64,000 nt of DNA from Delphinus delphis. Lineage: Eukaryota; Chordata; Mammalia; Artiodactyla; Delphinidae. Positions 33,300 to 43,813 of the stretch are shown here, piece after piece (within the stretch, counting starts at the first letter, position 1; each line of letters opens with the position of its first letter). The notes beneath the pieces were generated by a model that searched no databases, had not been told where the DNA came from, and was given only the letters and a program-made list of their open reading frames with translations. Position numbers and translations under genes: made by a program. The stretch is from contig NC_082697.1 of the NCBI RefSeq assembly GCF_949987515.2, forward strand, positions 25,179,730 to 25,243,729, written 5' to 3'.

Positions 33300-33500
33300 T
33301 CCCCAACAATTAGATCAGCGCTAGACAATAGAAGTCTCTGGGATGATGGGATGGTCTAGATATGCACAGTAGCCACATGTGGCTATGGAGCACTTGAAAT
33401 GTGGCTAATGTGACAGAGGAACTGAATTGTTAATTTTATTTCATTATGCATAACTACATGTAGCTAATTGTTACTGTGTTGGAGAGTGCAGATCTAGAGA
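33300..33500 (+). mobile_element. MER5A-like hAT MITE
   Basis: ccacatgtggctatggagc, acttgaaatgtggctaatg, gaggaactgaattgttaa and gttggagagtgcagatct give the MER5A pattern. Strand is arbitrary. Confidence 0.75.
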
Positions 33501-33569
33501 GAAGAAATCCAAACCTCACACAGAGTTCAAGGCCTTCAGTGTGGGGTCAGGAACTTGCTGACTGACCTC

Positions 33570-34130
33570 TGGTGTAACAGTCACAGAGTGAGGGCTTTGG
33601 AGTCTGACAGATCCCGATGGAAGTCTATGTCCATTAGCTATGTGGTTATGTGGCATTGGGCATTTATTTAACCTCTCTATGCCTCTAAGTCCTCATCTGT
33701 GAAATGGGACGAAGAAGAGTTGCTACCTCTAGGCTTAATTAGATTCCACTTACAGTCCTTAGCATACTGCTTCCCTCTACAGCAAACTACCAAACTGTGT
33801 GGCTCCATGCTTCTTTGGTCCTGTTCTCCTCTCTGTCTTTTCTTCCCCTCTGCATTTGGGCAAAATGAGGCTCTGAGAGGGTTTAACTTTCCCAAGGAAG
33901 CGTCAGGCAGCATAAGGTTTAGGTCACCAGTTCTCCTTCCTCTAGACTTCACCACCTGGCAGCTATGTGACCTTCGGCAAGTTCCCTACCTCTCTGAGCT
34001 TAGTTTTCACTTTTTCAAAGCAGAAACAGATCAGTCTTACCTCACAGCATTCTTGAGAGAATTAAATGATTAAATAAGACAATGTGTGCTTAGCACACTG
34101 ATAACCTCTGAAGGTCAGCTATTATTGTTG
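33570..34130 (+). mobile_element. Two MIR copies
   Basis: First copy around tttaacctctctatgcctc and tcatctgtgaaatggg (33570-33730). Second around agctatgtgaccttcggc, ttaaatgattaaataagac and tgtgcttagcacac (33900-34130). Confidence 0.7.
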
Positions 34131-34139
34131 TTCTCTCCT

Positions 34140-34760
34140 TATTTTAATTAGTTAAACTATAATAATAATTATTCATAATTATTCCAGCCCAGGGCTCTTT
34201 CCCCTGCTTTTAAAGAATAGTTCGTGGCCTAAAGCCTGGTTCTAAGACATAAACTGGCCTTCATTCCTCTCTGGAGTGTGAGCTGATTACAGAAGGAGGA
34301 GGTGATAAAGAGGCAGGGGACAGGAGCAGAAGCTGGGAGCCTGGAGGTGGGGATGTCCCAGGGCCACCTCTTGGTGTGTGTGCATGGTGGGGGGTGGGGG
34401 CAGACTTGGCTCTTTCTGGGCCACCCTCGGGCTCCTGGTCCTGAGCAAGAGCCTACCTGGCTTGGGGCTGGCTGGGCCTGGGAGGAGGCTTTGGGGGTCA
34501 AGAAGACCAAGATGAAGGTCACACAGCTGCAGAAGCATCTGTAACCTGGAAACGTGCCACCGAGGCTCAGAGCTGGCCTAGAAATCATGGCCCTGTGGGT
34601 CCCCCACATGCCCGAGCACCTTCGGCAGGTCCAACCTCCAAGTTGAAGCCCCTCCCTGCATTCTCCCAGGGCTGGGAGGAAGGAAGGGCCACAAGAGGGG
34701 ACAGCAGGAAAGACGGTCTGAGGAGCCCCTCCATTCCCTGGGAGACAGAGGGTGCCAAGA
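34140..34760. other. Intergenic sequence, no gene seen
   Basis: G-rich (ggtggggggtggggg near 34386). The minus-strand 211-codon frame at 34229-34864 is proline/serine-rich and shows no domain. It is most likely compositional. Confidence 0.5.
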
Positions 34761-34764
34761 ATGT

Positions 34765-35068
34765 GCAGTGGCTTAGAGTCCTGATGTTCTGGGTTCTGGG
34801 TTCTGGGTTCTAGCCTGATGGCTAGAGTCCTTGATGTTCTGGGTTTGAATCCTGAGTCTTCCACTTAGATGGGGCAGTTGAGACTTTACAGCCATATAGA
34901 CCAGACACTATTATGAGCTATGTGACTTCAGGCAAATCCCCTGACTTACCTGAGACTCCTTTTCCGAATCAGTGAGCAGGAAGTATACCAACTCATGGGG
35001 GTTGTGAGGATTCGGAGTTTAGTGTGGTGCCTGGCACATGGCTAGTGCTCATTAAATATTAGTTACTG
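34765..35068 (+). mobile_element. MIR SINE with local duplications
   Basis: MIR core (tgagctatgtgacttcagg, tgcctggcacatggctagtg) preceded by a ttctggg triplet repeat (34787-34810) and an imperfect repeat of agtcc(t)tgatgttctggg. Confidence 0.65.
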
Positions 35069-35276
35069 GGGCTTCCCTGGTGGCGCAGTGGTTGGGAGTC
35101 CGCCTGCTGATGCAGGGGACACGGATTCATGCCCCGGTCTGGGAAGATCCCACATGCCGCGGAGCGGCTGGGCCCGTGAGCCATGGCCGCTGAGCCTGTG
35201 CGTCTGGAGCCTGTGCTCCACAACGGAAGAGGCCACAACAGTGAGAGGCCCGCATACCGCAAAAATATATATATAT
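35069..35276 (+). mobile_element. Short-subfamily CHR-2 SINE
   Basis: From ggcttccctggtggcgcag to cgcataccgcaaaaatatat, with the 13-bp TSD atattagttactg at 35056-35068 and 35277-35289. It is inserted in the end of the MIR. Confidence 0.93.
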
Positions 35277-35374
35277 ATATTAGTTACTGTTATCATGGAG
35301 GTACTCAGACTTTCTGATCTACAGGGCCCTATTTCACTGAACTCTTGGGATCAGAATAAAGTCACATGCAAGGC

Positions 35375-35650
35375 AGGGAACTGCAGGGGCTGAGAGTTTC
35401 AGCTCTGGGGTCAGATCCCAGCTCTGCCATGTGTGACTATCAGCAAGTCCCTGGACCCTCTGCGCCTCCACTTCCTTTTCTGTGCAGGGGCTGAGAGTTT
35501 CAGCTCTGGGGTCAGATCCCAGCTCTGCCATGTGTGACTATCAGCAAGTCCCTGGACCCTCTGCGCCTCCACTTCCTTTTCTGTACAATGGGGAGGACTT
35601 TAAAGTTTGAAAGTGCCTGGCCCTCAGTAGAGGGCTACTGAGTCTCCATT
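35375..35650 (+). mobile_element. MIR SINE carrying a tandem duplication
   Basis: ctctgccatgtgtgactatc and tgtacaatggggaggac place this in a plus-strand MIR. Part of its body is present twice. Confidence 0.65.
35382..35583 (+). repeat. Exact 101-bp tandem duplication
   Basis: 35382-35482 and 35483-35583 are identical by eye over the full unit, with a common start tgcaggggctgagagtttc. Flanking MIR sequence is single-copy. Confidence 0.96.
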
Positions 35651-35749
35651 TCCTTCACACAGATTCTGTTCCCTGACTTTTTCAGGGTGACATACTGACT
35701 TTCTGACCAAATTCCTTTCTTTGCACGAGCATCTGCACAACTGTTACTT

Positions 35750-35860
35750 CCTTAATTCTGGAAATGGGGTTACTACTCCACCATTTTCCTGGATGACAGA
35801 ATTGGATCCCAGAGAGGTGAAGTGATTTGTTCAATGCCGCACTGACCTGCCCTCCTTCCT
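35750..35860 (-). mobile_element. MIR fragment
   Basis: ttcctggatgacagaattgg then cagagaggtgaagtgatttg is reversed MIR. Confidence 0.6.
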
Positions 35861-35872
35861 TTAAATTTGGAA

Positions 35873-35997
35873 TTTTTTTTTTTTTTTTTTGGCTGCTCTG
35901 TGGGGCTTGCAGGATCTTAGTTCCCTGACCAGGGATTGAACCTGGTCCCTGGCAGTGAGAGCACAGAGTCCTAACCACTGGACCGCCAGGGAATTCC
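35873..35997 (-). mobile_element. Short tRNA-derived SINE
   Basis: A T-tail, ggctgctctgtggggcttgc, to gaccgccagggaattcc. Confidence 0.88.
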
Positions 35998-36003
35998 TGG
36001 AAA

Positions 36004-36147
36004 TGTTTTCTTTCTCTCTTCCTTCCTCTCTCCTTCCCTCCCTCCCTCCCGTCCTTCCTCCCTCCCTTTCTTTCCCTCTCTCCCTTTCTTTCTTCCTTTC
36101 TCCCTTCCTTTCTCTCTCTCTTTCTCTTTCTTTCTTTCTTTCTTTAT
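36004..36147 (+). repeat. Polypyrimidine (TTCC/TTTC)n tract
   Basis: About 140 bp of almost pure C/T on the plus strand, moving from cttcc/ctccc repeats to (TTTC)n. Confidence 0.95.
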
Positions 36148-36202
36148 TTTCATACAGAATAGCATACAAGATTATTTGCATTAAAAAAAAAAAAAAAGCC
36201 CA

Positions 36203-36322
36203 GGGACTTCCTTGGCGTCCAATGGTTAAGAATCTGTGCTTCCACTGCAGGGGTTGCAGGTTCCATCCCTGGTCAGGGAACTAGGATCCTGCACGCCATG
36301 CGGGGCGGCCAAAAAAAAAAGA
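36203..36322 (+). mobile_element. Short tRNA-derived SINE
   Basis: From gggacttccttggcgtcc to gcggggcggccaaaaaaaa. Confidence 0.85.
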
Positions 36323-36339
36323 AAATCCCACTTCACACA

Positions 36340-37075
36340 CCATTAGGATGGCTGTTATCAAAAGACAGAGAATAACAAGGGCTGGTGAGGACGTAGAATT
36401 GAAACCTTTGTGCACTCACTGCTGGTGGGAATGGAAAATGATGCAGCTGTTATGGAAAATGGCATGGTAATTTCTTGAAAAGTTAAACATAAAATTACCA
36501 ACGATACAGCAATTTCACTTCTGGGTATATACTCAAAGGAACTAAAAGCATGATCTCAAACAGATATTTGTACACCCACATTCATAGCAGCATTGTTCAG
36601 TATAGTGAAAAGGTGGAAGCAAGCTAAGTGTCCACTGATGGATGAATGGATAAACAAAATGTGATCTATACATACAACAGAATATTATGCAGCCTTAAAA
36701 AGGAAGGAAATTCTGGCACATGCTACAACATGGATGAATCTTGAAGACATTATGCTGAATGAAATAAAACCAGTCACAAAAAGACAAATATGGTATATCA
36801 CTTATATAAGGTACACAAAATAGTCAAATTCACAGAGGCAGAAAGTAGAATCGTGGTTGCCAGGGACTGGGGGGAGGGGACAATCAATGGGGAGTTATTA
36901 TTTAATAGGTGGGGTTTCAGTTTGGAAAGATGAAAAAGTTCTGGAGATAGATGGTGGCAATGTTGCATAACAATGTGGATGAACTTAAAGCCATAGATCT
37001 GCACACTTGAAAATGGTTAAATTGGTAAATTTCATATTATGTATATTATACTAGAATTTTGTTAAAAAGAATAAG
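36340..37075 (-). mobile_element. L1M 3' region
   Basis: Long reversed L1 text: caccattaggatggctgtta, aatttcacttctgggtatat, tggataaacaaaatgtgatc, catgctacaacatggatgaa, gaatcgtggttgccaggg. Confidence 0.8.
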
Positions 37076-37093
37076 CTTGTGGAAAAAAAAAAG

Positions 37094-37220
37094 GGACTTT
37101 CCTGACAGTCCAGTGGTTAAGACTCTGTGCTTCCACTGCAGGGGACACGGGCTCAATCCCCGGTCAGGGAACTAAGATCACGTATGCTGTGCCATGCAGC
37201 CAAAAAAAAAAAAAAAAAAA
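37094..37220 (+). mobile_element. Short tRNA-derived SINE
   Basis: From gggactttcctgacagtcc to tgcagccaaaaaaaa. Flanks share aaaagaataagctt, a TSD. Confidence 0.88.
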
Positions 37221-37567
37221 GAATAAGCTTCTGGCCAATAGACAAAAAAAATTTTTTAAGCAATTTTAGGAAAAATCACCGGATTACCTATTTCCCCAAC
37301 TAATCAAATACTACCATTTTAATCATGTTTCTTTAAATCTTTGTTTTCCTTTTTGACAGAAGTGATAAAATATTATAGTTTACATTTAAACCCTCTGTTT
37401 ACTCCTCTATCCCACTACCCTTCTTGCCTCCTCAAAGGGAAGTTTGGTTTTCATAAACGCCTTGAATTTTGGGTTTCCATAAACACCGGGCATGTTTTTA
37501 TATTTGTACTTGTTTTTATATGAGTCTGTCCTAAAATCATACACAATATTATTTATGGGGGTTTTTG
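37221..37567. other. Intergenic sequence, no gene seen
   Basis: Probably further L1-related sequence. Not assigned. Confidence 0.4.
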
Positions 37568-37682
37568 GTTCTTTTGGCCATGCCACGGGCTTGTAGGATC
37601 TTAGTTCCCTGATCAGGAATCGAACCCAGGCCCTCAGCAGTGAAAGCTCAGAATTCTAACCAGGGAAGCGCCAGGGAATTCC
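37568..37682 (-). mobile_element. Short tRNA-derived SINE
   Basis: From ttggttcttttggccatgcc to gcgccagggaattccc, flanked by tattt(a/g)tggggtttt repeats. Confidence 0.85.
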
Positions 37683-37854
37683 CTATTTGTGGGGTTTTGA
37701 AATGTACATAATCCATCATATTTTTCCCCGCATCTTCCTGCAATTTGAATTTTCACTTAGCCTTATGTTTTCAAGATCCATCCATTTCTAGTTCATTCCC
37801 TTTACCTGCTGTAAAGTTTTCTGTCTTATGGAGACCACATTTTATTTGTCTATT

Positions 37855-38460
37855 GTCAACTCATCCAGAAAGACCACCAGGAAAAACTGTTGATTAAGCG
37901 AAGCTGAGTTTATGAAATCTGCTCTAGCGAGGGGGAATATTATCTTCAGGAAATCTTAGGGGGGTGATCAGGGAAGAATATTTATAGGGCTGGGGGGTTG
38001 TCTGGGCTTAAGTATGAATCTTGTTTTTTGGCCCGGAGGCATGCGGGATCTCATTTCTCCAACCAGGGATCAAACCTGCGCCCCCTGCAGTGGAAGCACG
38101 GAGTCTTAACGACTAGACCGCCAGGGAAGTCCCCTCAAGTGTGAATCTTTTAAGGTGGAAACCAAATTGAAATTGGGCAAAGTTTGTGGCAAACAGTTTA
38201 GAGTTGGTGGACACCTAAGAGGCTCTGGAAACTTTGAGAAGAGAGCTGTCGTCTGATAAGAGAGGTATTTGCCAAGATGAGCAAACTGTTTGCCCAAACA
38301 AATTGGTTTGCAAGAATTTCCTGAGGCAAATAGCAGTTATTTACCAGTTTACATTCTTATCTTTCCAGGCAAGAATTTCCTGGAACAAGTCATATTGACA
38401 TACGGGAGTCTCAGTTCTCAGACTCAGTAGTTGAGTAACAGTGAGGAAGATGGTCTAGGT
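37855..38460. mobile_element. Probable solo LTR or LTR fragment inside L1
   Basis: About 0.6 kb of non-L1 sequence. It contains a TATA-like gaatatttataggg and itself holds a SINE (38022-38133). LTR identity is inferred from size, position and composition. No TSD could be placed. Confidence 0.35.
38022..38133 (-). mobile_element. Short tRNA-derived SINE
   Basis: From gttttttggcccggaggc to gaccgccagggaagtccc. The TSD is aagt(a/g)tgaatctt on both sides. Confidence 0.87.
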
Positions 38461-38640
38461 TCTTATATTTATCCAGTCCCCTACTGATGGGCATTTAGGT
38501 TATTGACAATGTTCAGCTATTACACACAGTGCTGCAATGACATCTTAAGCATACGGGTGAGAGTTTCTCTGGAGTGCGCACCTAGAGGAGGAATTGCTAG
38601 GTAGCGAGATATGAGCGTTTGCAATTTTCCTAGAGTCTGT

Positions 38641-39445
38641 ATTCTTTCTAGCCCACCTCCCTGACTCCAAAAGAGGAAAATCTCCCTCCAAGGCCACCAG
38701 AGCAGAAGACAGGAACTGCCAGGGCTTTGCCCACACTGGCTGCCTGCCCACCTGCCCGCCCTCCCTTGTTCTGGCAGATTAACAGTGACCTGTGACCCTG
38801 ACAGACTGGCCGCACTCCCGGCCAATTTCAGCCTGTCGAAAAGGAGTCCCCAGGGGCAGTCAGGGCTCAGGGATATGTTGGCCAGATGGGCCTGGGGTGT
38901 CTTGGGTTGGTTTATCCCAGGAGGCAGAGCAGGTGGGTAGCCCTCAGCACCCCACCCCCATTTCCCCCATCATGCATCACTGGGTTGGAGCTGGAGCCAG
39001 ATGGTGGGGATGGGGCAGCCTTGCAGCTTCTGGCCTGACAAAGGATCCTCTATACTACACCCCCGCCCTGACCAGCTTGGCGAGTCTAGTTCCTGGCTGC
39101 CCAGTCACTCTCAGCCTTGGCCTGCCTGGCCCGGGGTAGCCTTTCTGCCGAAACTGTCCCTTCCCCCATGCTATTTGTTGAGGAAGTTTCCCAAGCAATG
39201 TTCCTGGAGAGCCTTGAACTTGGAAACCCACTTAGCATCCACCTGAGGGTGGGCAGATATGACCGAGACAGGTATTGCTCTGTGGTTATAACAGGTCACA
39301 GATTCAAATGCACTAATAAGATCAAGTGCAATGGACCCTGTAGGCATTGTGGCAAACTGGTGCCTGGCACTCAGGGAACCCTCAACCGATGGTCCCTCTG
39401 ATTACTACAGACGGGGAAACCGAAGCCTATAGGGGAGGGTGCTTG
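38641..39445. other. Mostly non-repetitive intergenic sequence
   Basis: One of the few repeat-poor stretches. It holds a DR1-type motif at 38786-38798. Open frames of 60-115 codons show no domain. Confidence 0.5.
38786..38798 (-). promoter_or_regulatory. DR1 nuclear-receptor-type motif
   Basis: The minus strand reads GGGTCA C AGGTCA, two AGGTCA-type half-sites one base apart, the layout used by PPAR/RXR and HNF4 dimers. Chance occurrence is possible. Confidence 0.3.
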
Positions 39446-39449
39446 CTGA

Positions 39450-39690
39450 AGAGTCTCATGGTTAGGAGAATAGGCTTGGGAGTCTACCTGAATTAATCCC
39501 AGATCTGTTACTGAGAGTGGGTCCTTGGGCAGATCACCTAAGCTCTCATTCCTCATCTGAAATGGGGCTAATTAAATCTTTATCATAGAGAACAGCCCTG
39601 AGGGAGAGGGAAGATAGTACAAGCAAAGCATCTGGTACAGAGTTAGCCTTCAATACATTTGAGCTAAATCTCATTATTGTCCTGGAATCT
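39450..39690 (+). mobile_element. MIR SINE
   Basis: tgggcagatcacctaagctc, cctcatctgaaatggggc and tctggtacagagttagcc. Confidence 0.7.
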
Positions 39691-39739
39691 AGAAAGAGGT
39701 TGCAGGTGCTGCTAGAGACGAGAAAACCTCAGGGTGGGG

Positions 39740-40180
39740 GCAGGAGGACCCTAGGGCATCTGAAGGTGATTGATTCATGCCCAGAGTCCTCCCCAAAGAC
39801 TCCCCCAATTACAACTGTGTATCCTTTTTTTTTTTTTTTTTGTGATACGCGGGCCTCTCACTGTTGTGGCCTCTCCCGTTGCAGAGCACAGGCTCCAGAC
39901 ACGCAGGCTCAGCAGCCATGGCTCACGGGCCCAGCCGCTCCGCGGCATATGGGATCTTCCCGGACTGGGGCACAAACCCGTGTCCCCTGCATTGGCAGGG
40001 GGACTCTCAACCACTGCGCCACCAGGGAAGCCCAACTGTGTATCCTTTTCCTGGGCCACGACTCAGTTTTCTTATCTGTAAAATGGGTTAGATGACAGCA
40101 GCTACCTCCTAGAATGCTGTGAGGATTAAGTAAGCTATTGCCTGGAGAGTTTATGAGCTATACTCAATAAGTATTAATTA
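39740..40180 (+). mobile_element. MIR SINE, interrupted
   Basis: After the SINE the MIR continues as ctcagttttcttatctgtaa and tgctgtgaggattaagtaag. The part left of the SINE is unclear. Confidence 0.6.
39829..40032 (-). mobile_element. Short-subfamily CHR-2 SINE
   Basis: A T-tail, gtgatacgcgggcctctc, to gccaccagggaagccc. The exact 17-bp TSD caactgtgtatcctttt lies at 39812-39828 and 40033-40049. Confidence 0.94.
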
Positions 40181-41235
40181 TTTGGGGGAGGTAAGGAGTC
40201 ACCCCTGACTCCTCATCCAGGCTGGGCTTCAGAGGGTCCCCAAGTCAGATCTGTCTTGGAGCATAGCTGAGGGGAGGAAAGGAGTAAGTGTGCTCTGGGT
40301 GGTCAAGAGCCCTGGGTTTCCTCCTGGGTGCTGCCTCTATTTTGCTGGGTGACTCTAGGCCTCTGGGGAATGGATGTTTTGGCCTCTGCTGTTTCTCATG
40401 AATCTGTGGTTCCAGGATACTCTCTGATGTGGGTAAGAGCAGGATGGGGGGAAGGTGGTGGGGAGGGAGGTGAGCAGAGCTGAGCCACAGGGCTGCAGCC
40501 AGGCCAGCCCTCCTGCGGGGCTGCCTTCTGGAATCCATCTCCCCACACAGGGTCTGGGCATGTTTCAACTGGCTCCTTGATGCCAATGAAGTCTATTAAT
40601 ATCAAAGTAATGAGGTAATTACTGTGATTTGGAAAAATTACTAGTGAACGCTTTTGAGGGAATTTCAGACCAGAGAGGAGGGTGAATGAAACATCTGTGA
40701 GGAAAGGAAGGAAGGGTTATTCTGGATACAGCATGAGGGTGGGTGAGCTCTGAGCCCAGGTGGCCCCCCTCCACAGCTTGGGACTCTTCCTGGAGTGAAT
40801 GATTCAGAGGAGCAAGGGGAAAGCTCTGTGTGTGTCTGTGTTGGGGAGGGGGGTGGGAGAGGAACTGGGGGGTGGGATTTTCAGGCCCTCATATTACCCT
40901 AGCAGATTCCTGGGTGAAGAACAAACCCTGGAACCAGAGGTCAATCCCCTTTTCATACCCCAACCTGTAGCCTCTGACCCTCATTGAATGATCTCTACCC
41001 CAAGTCACCCCATTTCTGAGGCCACCTGCTGGGAGAAGGGTTAGGTGGGGGACTCCTGAACCAGAGAGACTGAGAAGAGCTCAGGAGCAAAGGTTGTCAA
41101 AGGGTGATGATGGTGCTTGGACCACAGCATCATCATCACCTGGGAACTTGCTAATAATGCAAATTAGGCTATTGCTGACCCACCTTATCAACCCTGGATT
41201 TATTAATGGCTGAATGGGGCCCAGCAATCAGTGTG
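40181..41235. other. Repeat-poor intergenic sequence
   Basis: No gene recognised. An A/T-rich block of homeodomain-like TAATTA/ATTA motifs lies at about 40594-40655 within G-rich surroundings. Confidence 0.45.
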
Positions 41236-41239
41236 TTTT

Positions 41240-41470
41240 TAAAAAATATTTGTTTATTTATTTGGCTGCGTTGGGTCTTAGTTGTGGCACGTGGGATCTC
41301 TGTTGCGGTGCTCGGGCTTCTCTCTAACTGTGGCGAGCAGGCTCAGTAGTTGTGGCGCACGAGCTTAGTTGCCCCGCTGCACGTGAGATCTTAGTTCCCC
41401 GGCCAGAGATCGAACCCGCATCCCCTGAATTGGAAGGCAGATTCTTAACCACTGGACTACCAGGGAAGTC
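41240..41470 (-). mobile_element. CHR-1 SINE
   Basis: From ttatttatttggctgcgttg to actaccagggaagtc. Flanks share cagcaatc(a/t)gtgt. Confidence 0.88.
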
Positions 41471-41629
41471 CCAGCAATCTGTGTTTTAACAAACCCCTAT
41501 TAGAGGCCTGAAATGATAGGCAGAGCCAGACCTAGGAATGGAGGGTGGAGACTGCTGTGAGAGGCTTTGAGGAGGTTGAATCCATAGGAGTCGATGCCAG
41601 AGTGGATGTGGAAGACAGCATGGTAGTAG

Positions 41630-41880
41630 GAGTCATAGTAATAATAACAGCAGCAGCAGCAGCAACAGTAACTGAACATGTATTGTGCACATACTCTGTC
41701 TGACACTGTGTTTCTAAGTATCATCTTCATTTAACCCTCACAAAACCCCTAATAGGTAGGTACTATTATAATCCCAACTCTTTGGAAAGGAAACTGAAGA
41801 ACAGAGAGGCCGTATGAATGCCCAAGGTCACATGGTGGGTAGGTGGTGGAACCAGTCTTCAGGTGCTGGGTTTTTGCTTC
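41630..41880 (-). mobile_element. MIR SINE with (CAG)n
   Basis: A short (AGC)n run at 41648-41664 precedes reversed MIR text (tcatttaaccctcacaaaac, gtaggtactattataatccc). Confidence 0.75.
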
Positions 41881-41994
41881 CTCTCTGATACCGGCCTGCT
41901 TTGGTAAATCTGAGGAGGTGGTTGGTGACCAAAGTGAGCAGTAAGGATTGCTCAGGGGAGGAGTAATTTTAAGGCAGTCTAACACTGTGTTTTG

Positions 41995-42102
41995 TTTTTG
42001 TTTTTTCTTCTGGGCAGGATCTTAGTTCCCGGAGCAGGGATCGAACCTGGACCCCCAGCAGTGAAAATGCCGAGTCCTAACCACTGGACTGCCAGGGAAT
42101 TC
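41995..42102 (-). mobile_element. Short tRNA-derived SINE
   Basis: From tttttcttctgggcaggatc to gactgccagggaattc. Confidence 0.82.
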
Positions 42103-42720
42103 TAGACACTATTCTGTTTTTAAATATACTGAGCACTTACGGTGTACATTTGCTGTACATTGTCACATTTAAACGTCACTTTGATCCTCTAGGTACTGTA
42201 ACTATCCCCCATTTTACAGATGATGCAATCGAGGCTCAAAGAGACAGGGTCACCTGCCCAAGGTCATAAACTGAGTGGTGCAACACAAATTTAATGCAAG
42301 GCAGCAGGAATTTGGAACTCTTGCTCTTAATCCAGATGGACTTGGTAGGGACCCACTCTAACACAGGGGTGCCTTCCTGGCTTCTGCCAATCTGGGATGT
42401 CCACCTTTGTGTCCTCAAGCACCTAGGATAGATACAGGCACAGAGTATGCACAGAGTGAATGTCCATTAAGTGACATTAATAACATTTGTCTAAATAAAA
42501 CAATCTACAGAAACCAGAAGAAGGAATTAAAATTTATGGAGTCTCTCCCACGTGCCGGGCACCTTATACAGGGCACATTTAATTCTCTCAGAGGGTCCTT
42601 CCTTTTGTTTTATTATCTGCGTTTTATAGATGAGGAAAGTAGACTCAAAGAGGAAGCATGATGTTAATGGAAGAGCCAGGGTTGAAGCCCAGTCTGCCTG
42701 ACCTCCAAACTGGTTCTCTT
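42103..42720 (-). mobile_element. Two MIR copies
   Basis: First: ccattttacagatgatgc and cacctgcccaaggtcataaa (to about 42300). Second: cacgtgccgggcaccttata and ttttatagatgaggaaag (about 42530-42720). Confidence 0.7.
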
Positions 42721-43813
42721 TCCACTGGTGGGATCTGTGACTGGAGGTTAGGAGTGTGCAGGTAGGGTGGGTTCAATAAATGGCGACTGGTATAATATGG
42801 TAACAATATTTATTATTATTATCATCATCTGTAAAGTGGATGTGTAATCCTGACATGAGGAAGGGAAGGAAGTGCTTCAGAAGTGGCAATCTCAAGGATG
42901 CCCTATTCTCACCCCATTCTATTTGGTTGGCCAAAAGATTCCTTCGGTTTTTAAGTAAAAATAAAAGACACGTTTTTCAGTTTCATCAAGAACTTTATTG
43001 AACAACGTATTCACCCTTTTGTTCCACTACCTTCTGCCATTTTTCAGGCAACTTCATAATTCCATATTCACAAAACTTTTTATCTTTTTGAGCAAAGAAC
43101 TGTTCCAGATGTCTTTTACAGTCTTCCAAGGAATTGAAAATTTTTCCATTAAGAGAATTTTGTAAAGACTGAGATAAATGGAAATCCGAAAGTGCAATGT
43201 CCGGTGAATACGGCGGATGAATCAGAACTTCCCAGCCAAGCTGTAACAGTTTTTGCCTGGTCATCAAATAAACATGTGGGTCTTGTGTTATCCTGATGGA
43301 AGGTTATGCATTTTTTGCTGACTAATTCCGGATGCTTTTCGTCGAGTTATGCTTTCAGTTGGTCTAATTGGGAGGAGTACTTGTTGGAATTAATCATTTG
43401 GTTTTCGAGACGGAGTTCATAATAGAGTCCTCCCCTTCCAATCCCACCATATACACACCGTCACCTTCTTTGGATGAAGACCGGCCTTTGGTGTGGTTGG
43501 TGGCGGTTCATTTCGCTTGCCCCATGATCTCTTTCGTTCCACATTATTGAACAGTATCCACTTTTCTTTGCCTGTCACAATTTGTTTTAAAACCGGAAAG
43601 TTTTCATTACGTTTCAGTAAAGAATCTCATGCAGAAATATGGTCAAGAAGGTTTTTTTCTGCTTAATTTATGTGGAACCCAAACATCAAAGCGATTAACA
43701 TAACTAAGCTGGTGTAAATGATTTTCAACGCTTGATTTGAATATTTTGAGTATGTCTGCTATTTCCCTCATGGTAAAACGTTCGTTGATTGTTCTCAATT
43801 CATGTCTCGATTT

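Larger units (their letters stand above)
37730..38640 (+). mobile_element. L1M 3' UTR split by a 0.6-kb insertion
   Basis: L1 text (tttcacttagccttatgttt, tcaagatccatccatttct, accacattttatttgtc) stops near 37852 and resumes near 38465 (tccagtcccctactgatggg, aggaggaattgctagg). Confidence 0.65.

Noticed and set aside
34229..34864. 211-codon minus-strand open frame
   Set aside because: Proline/serine-rich composition, no recognisable domain, no splice or promoter context, and overlapping frames on the opposite strand.
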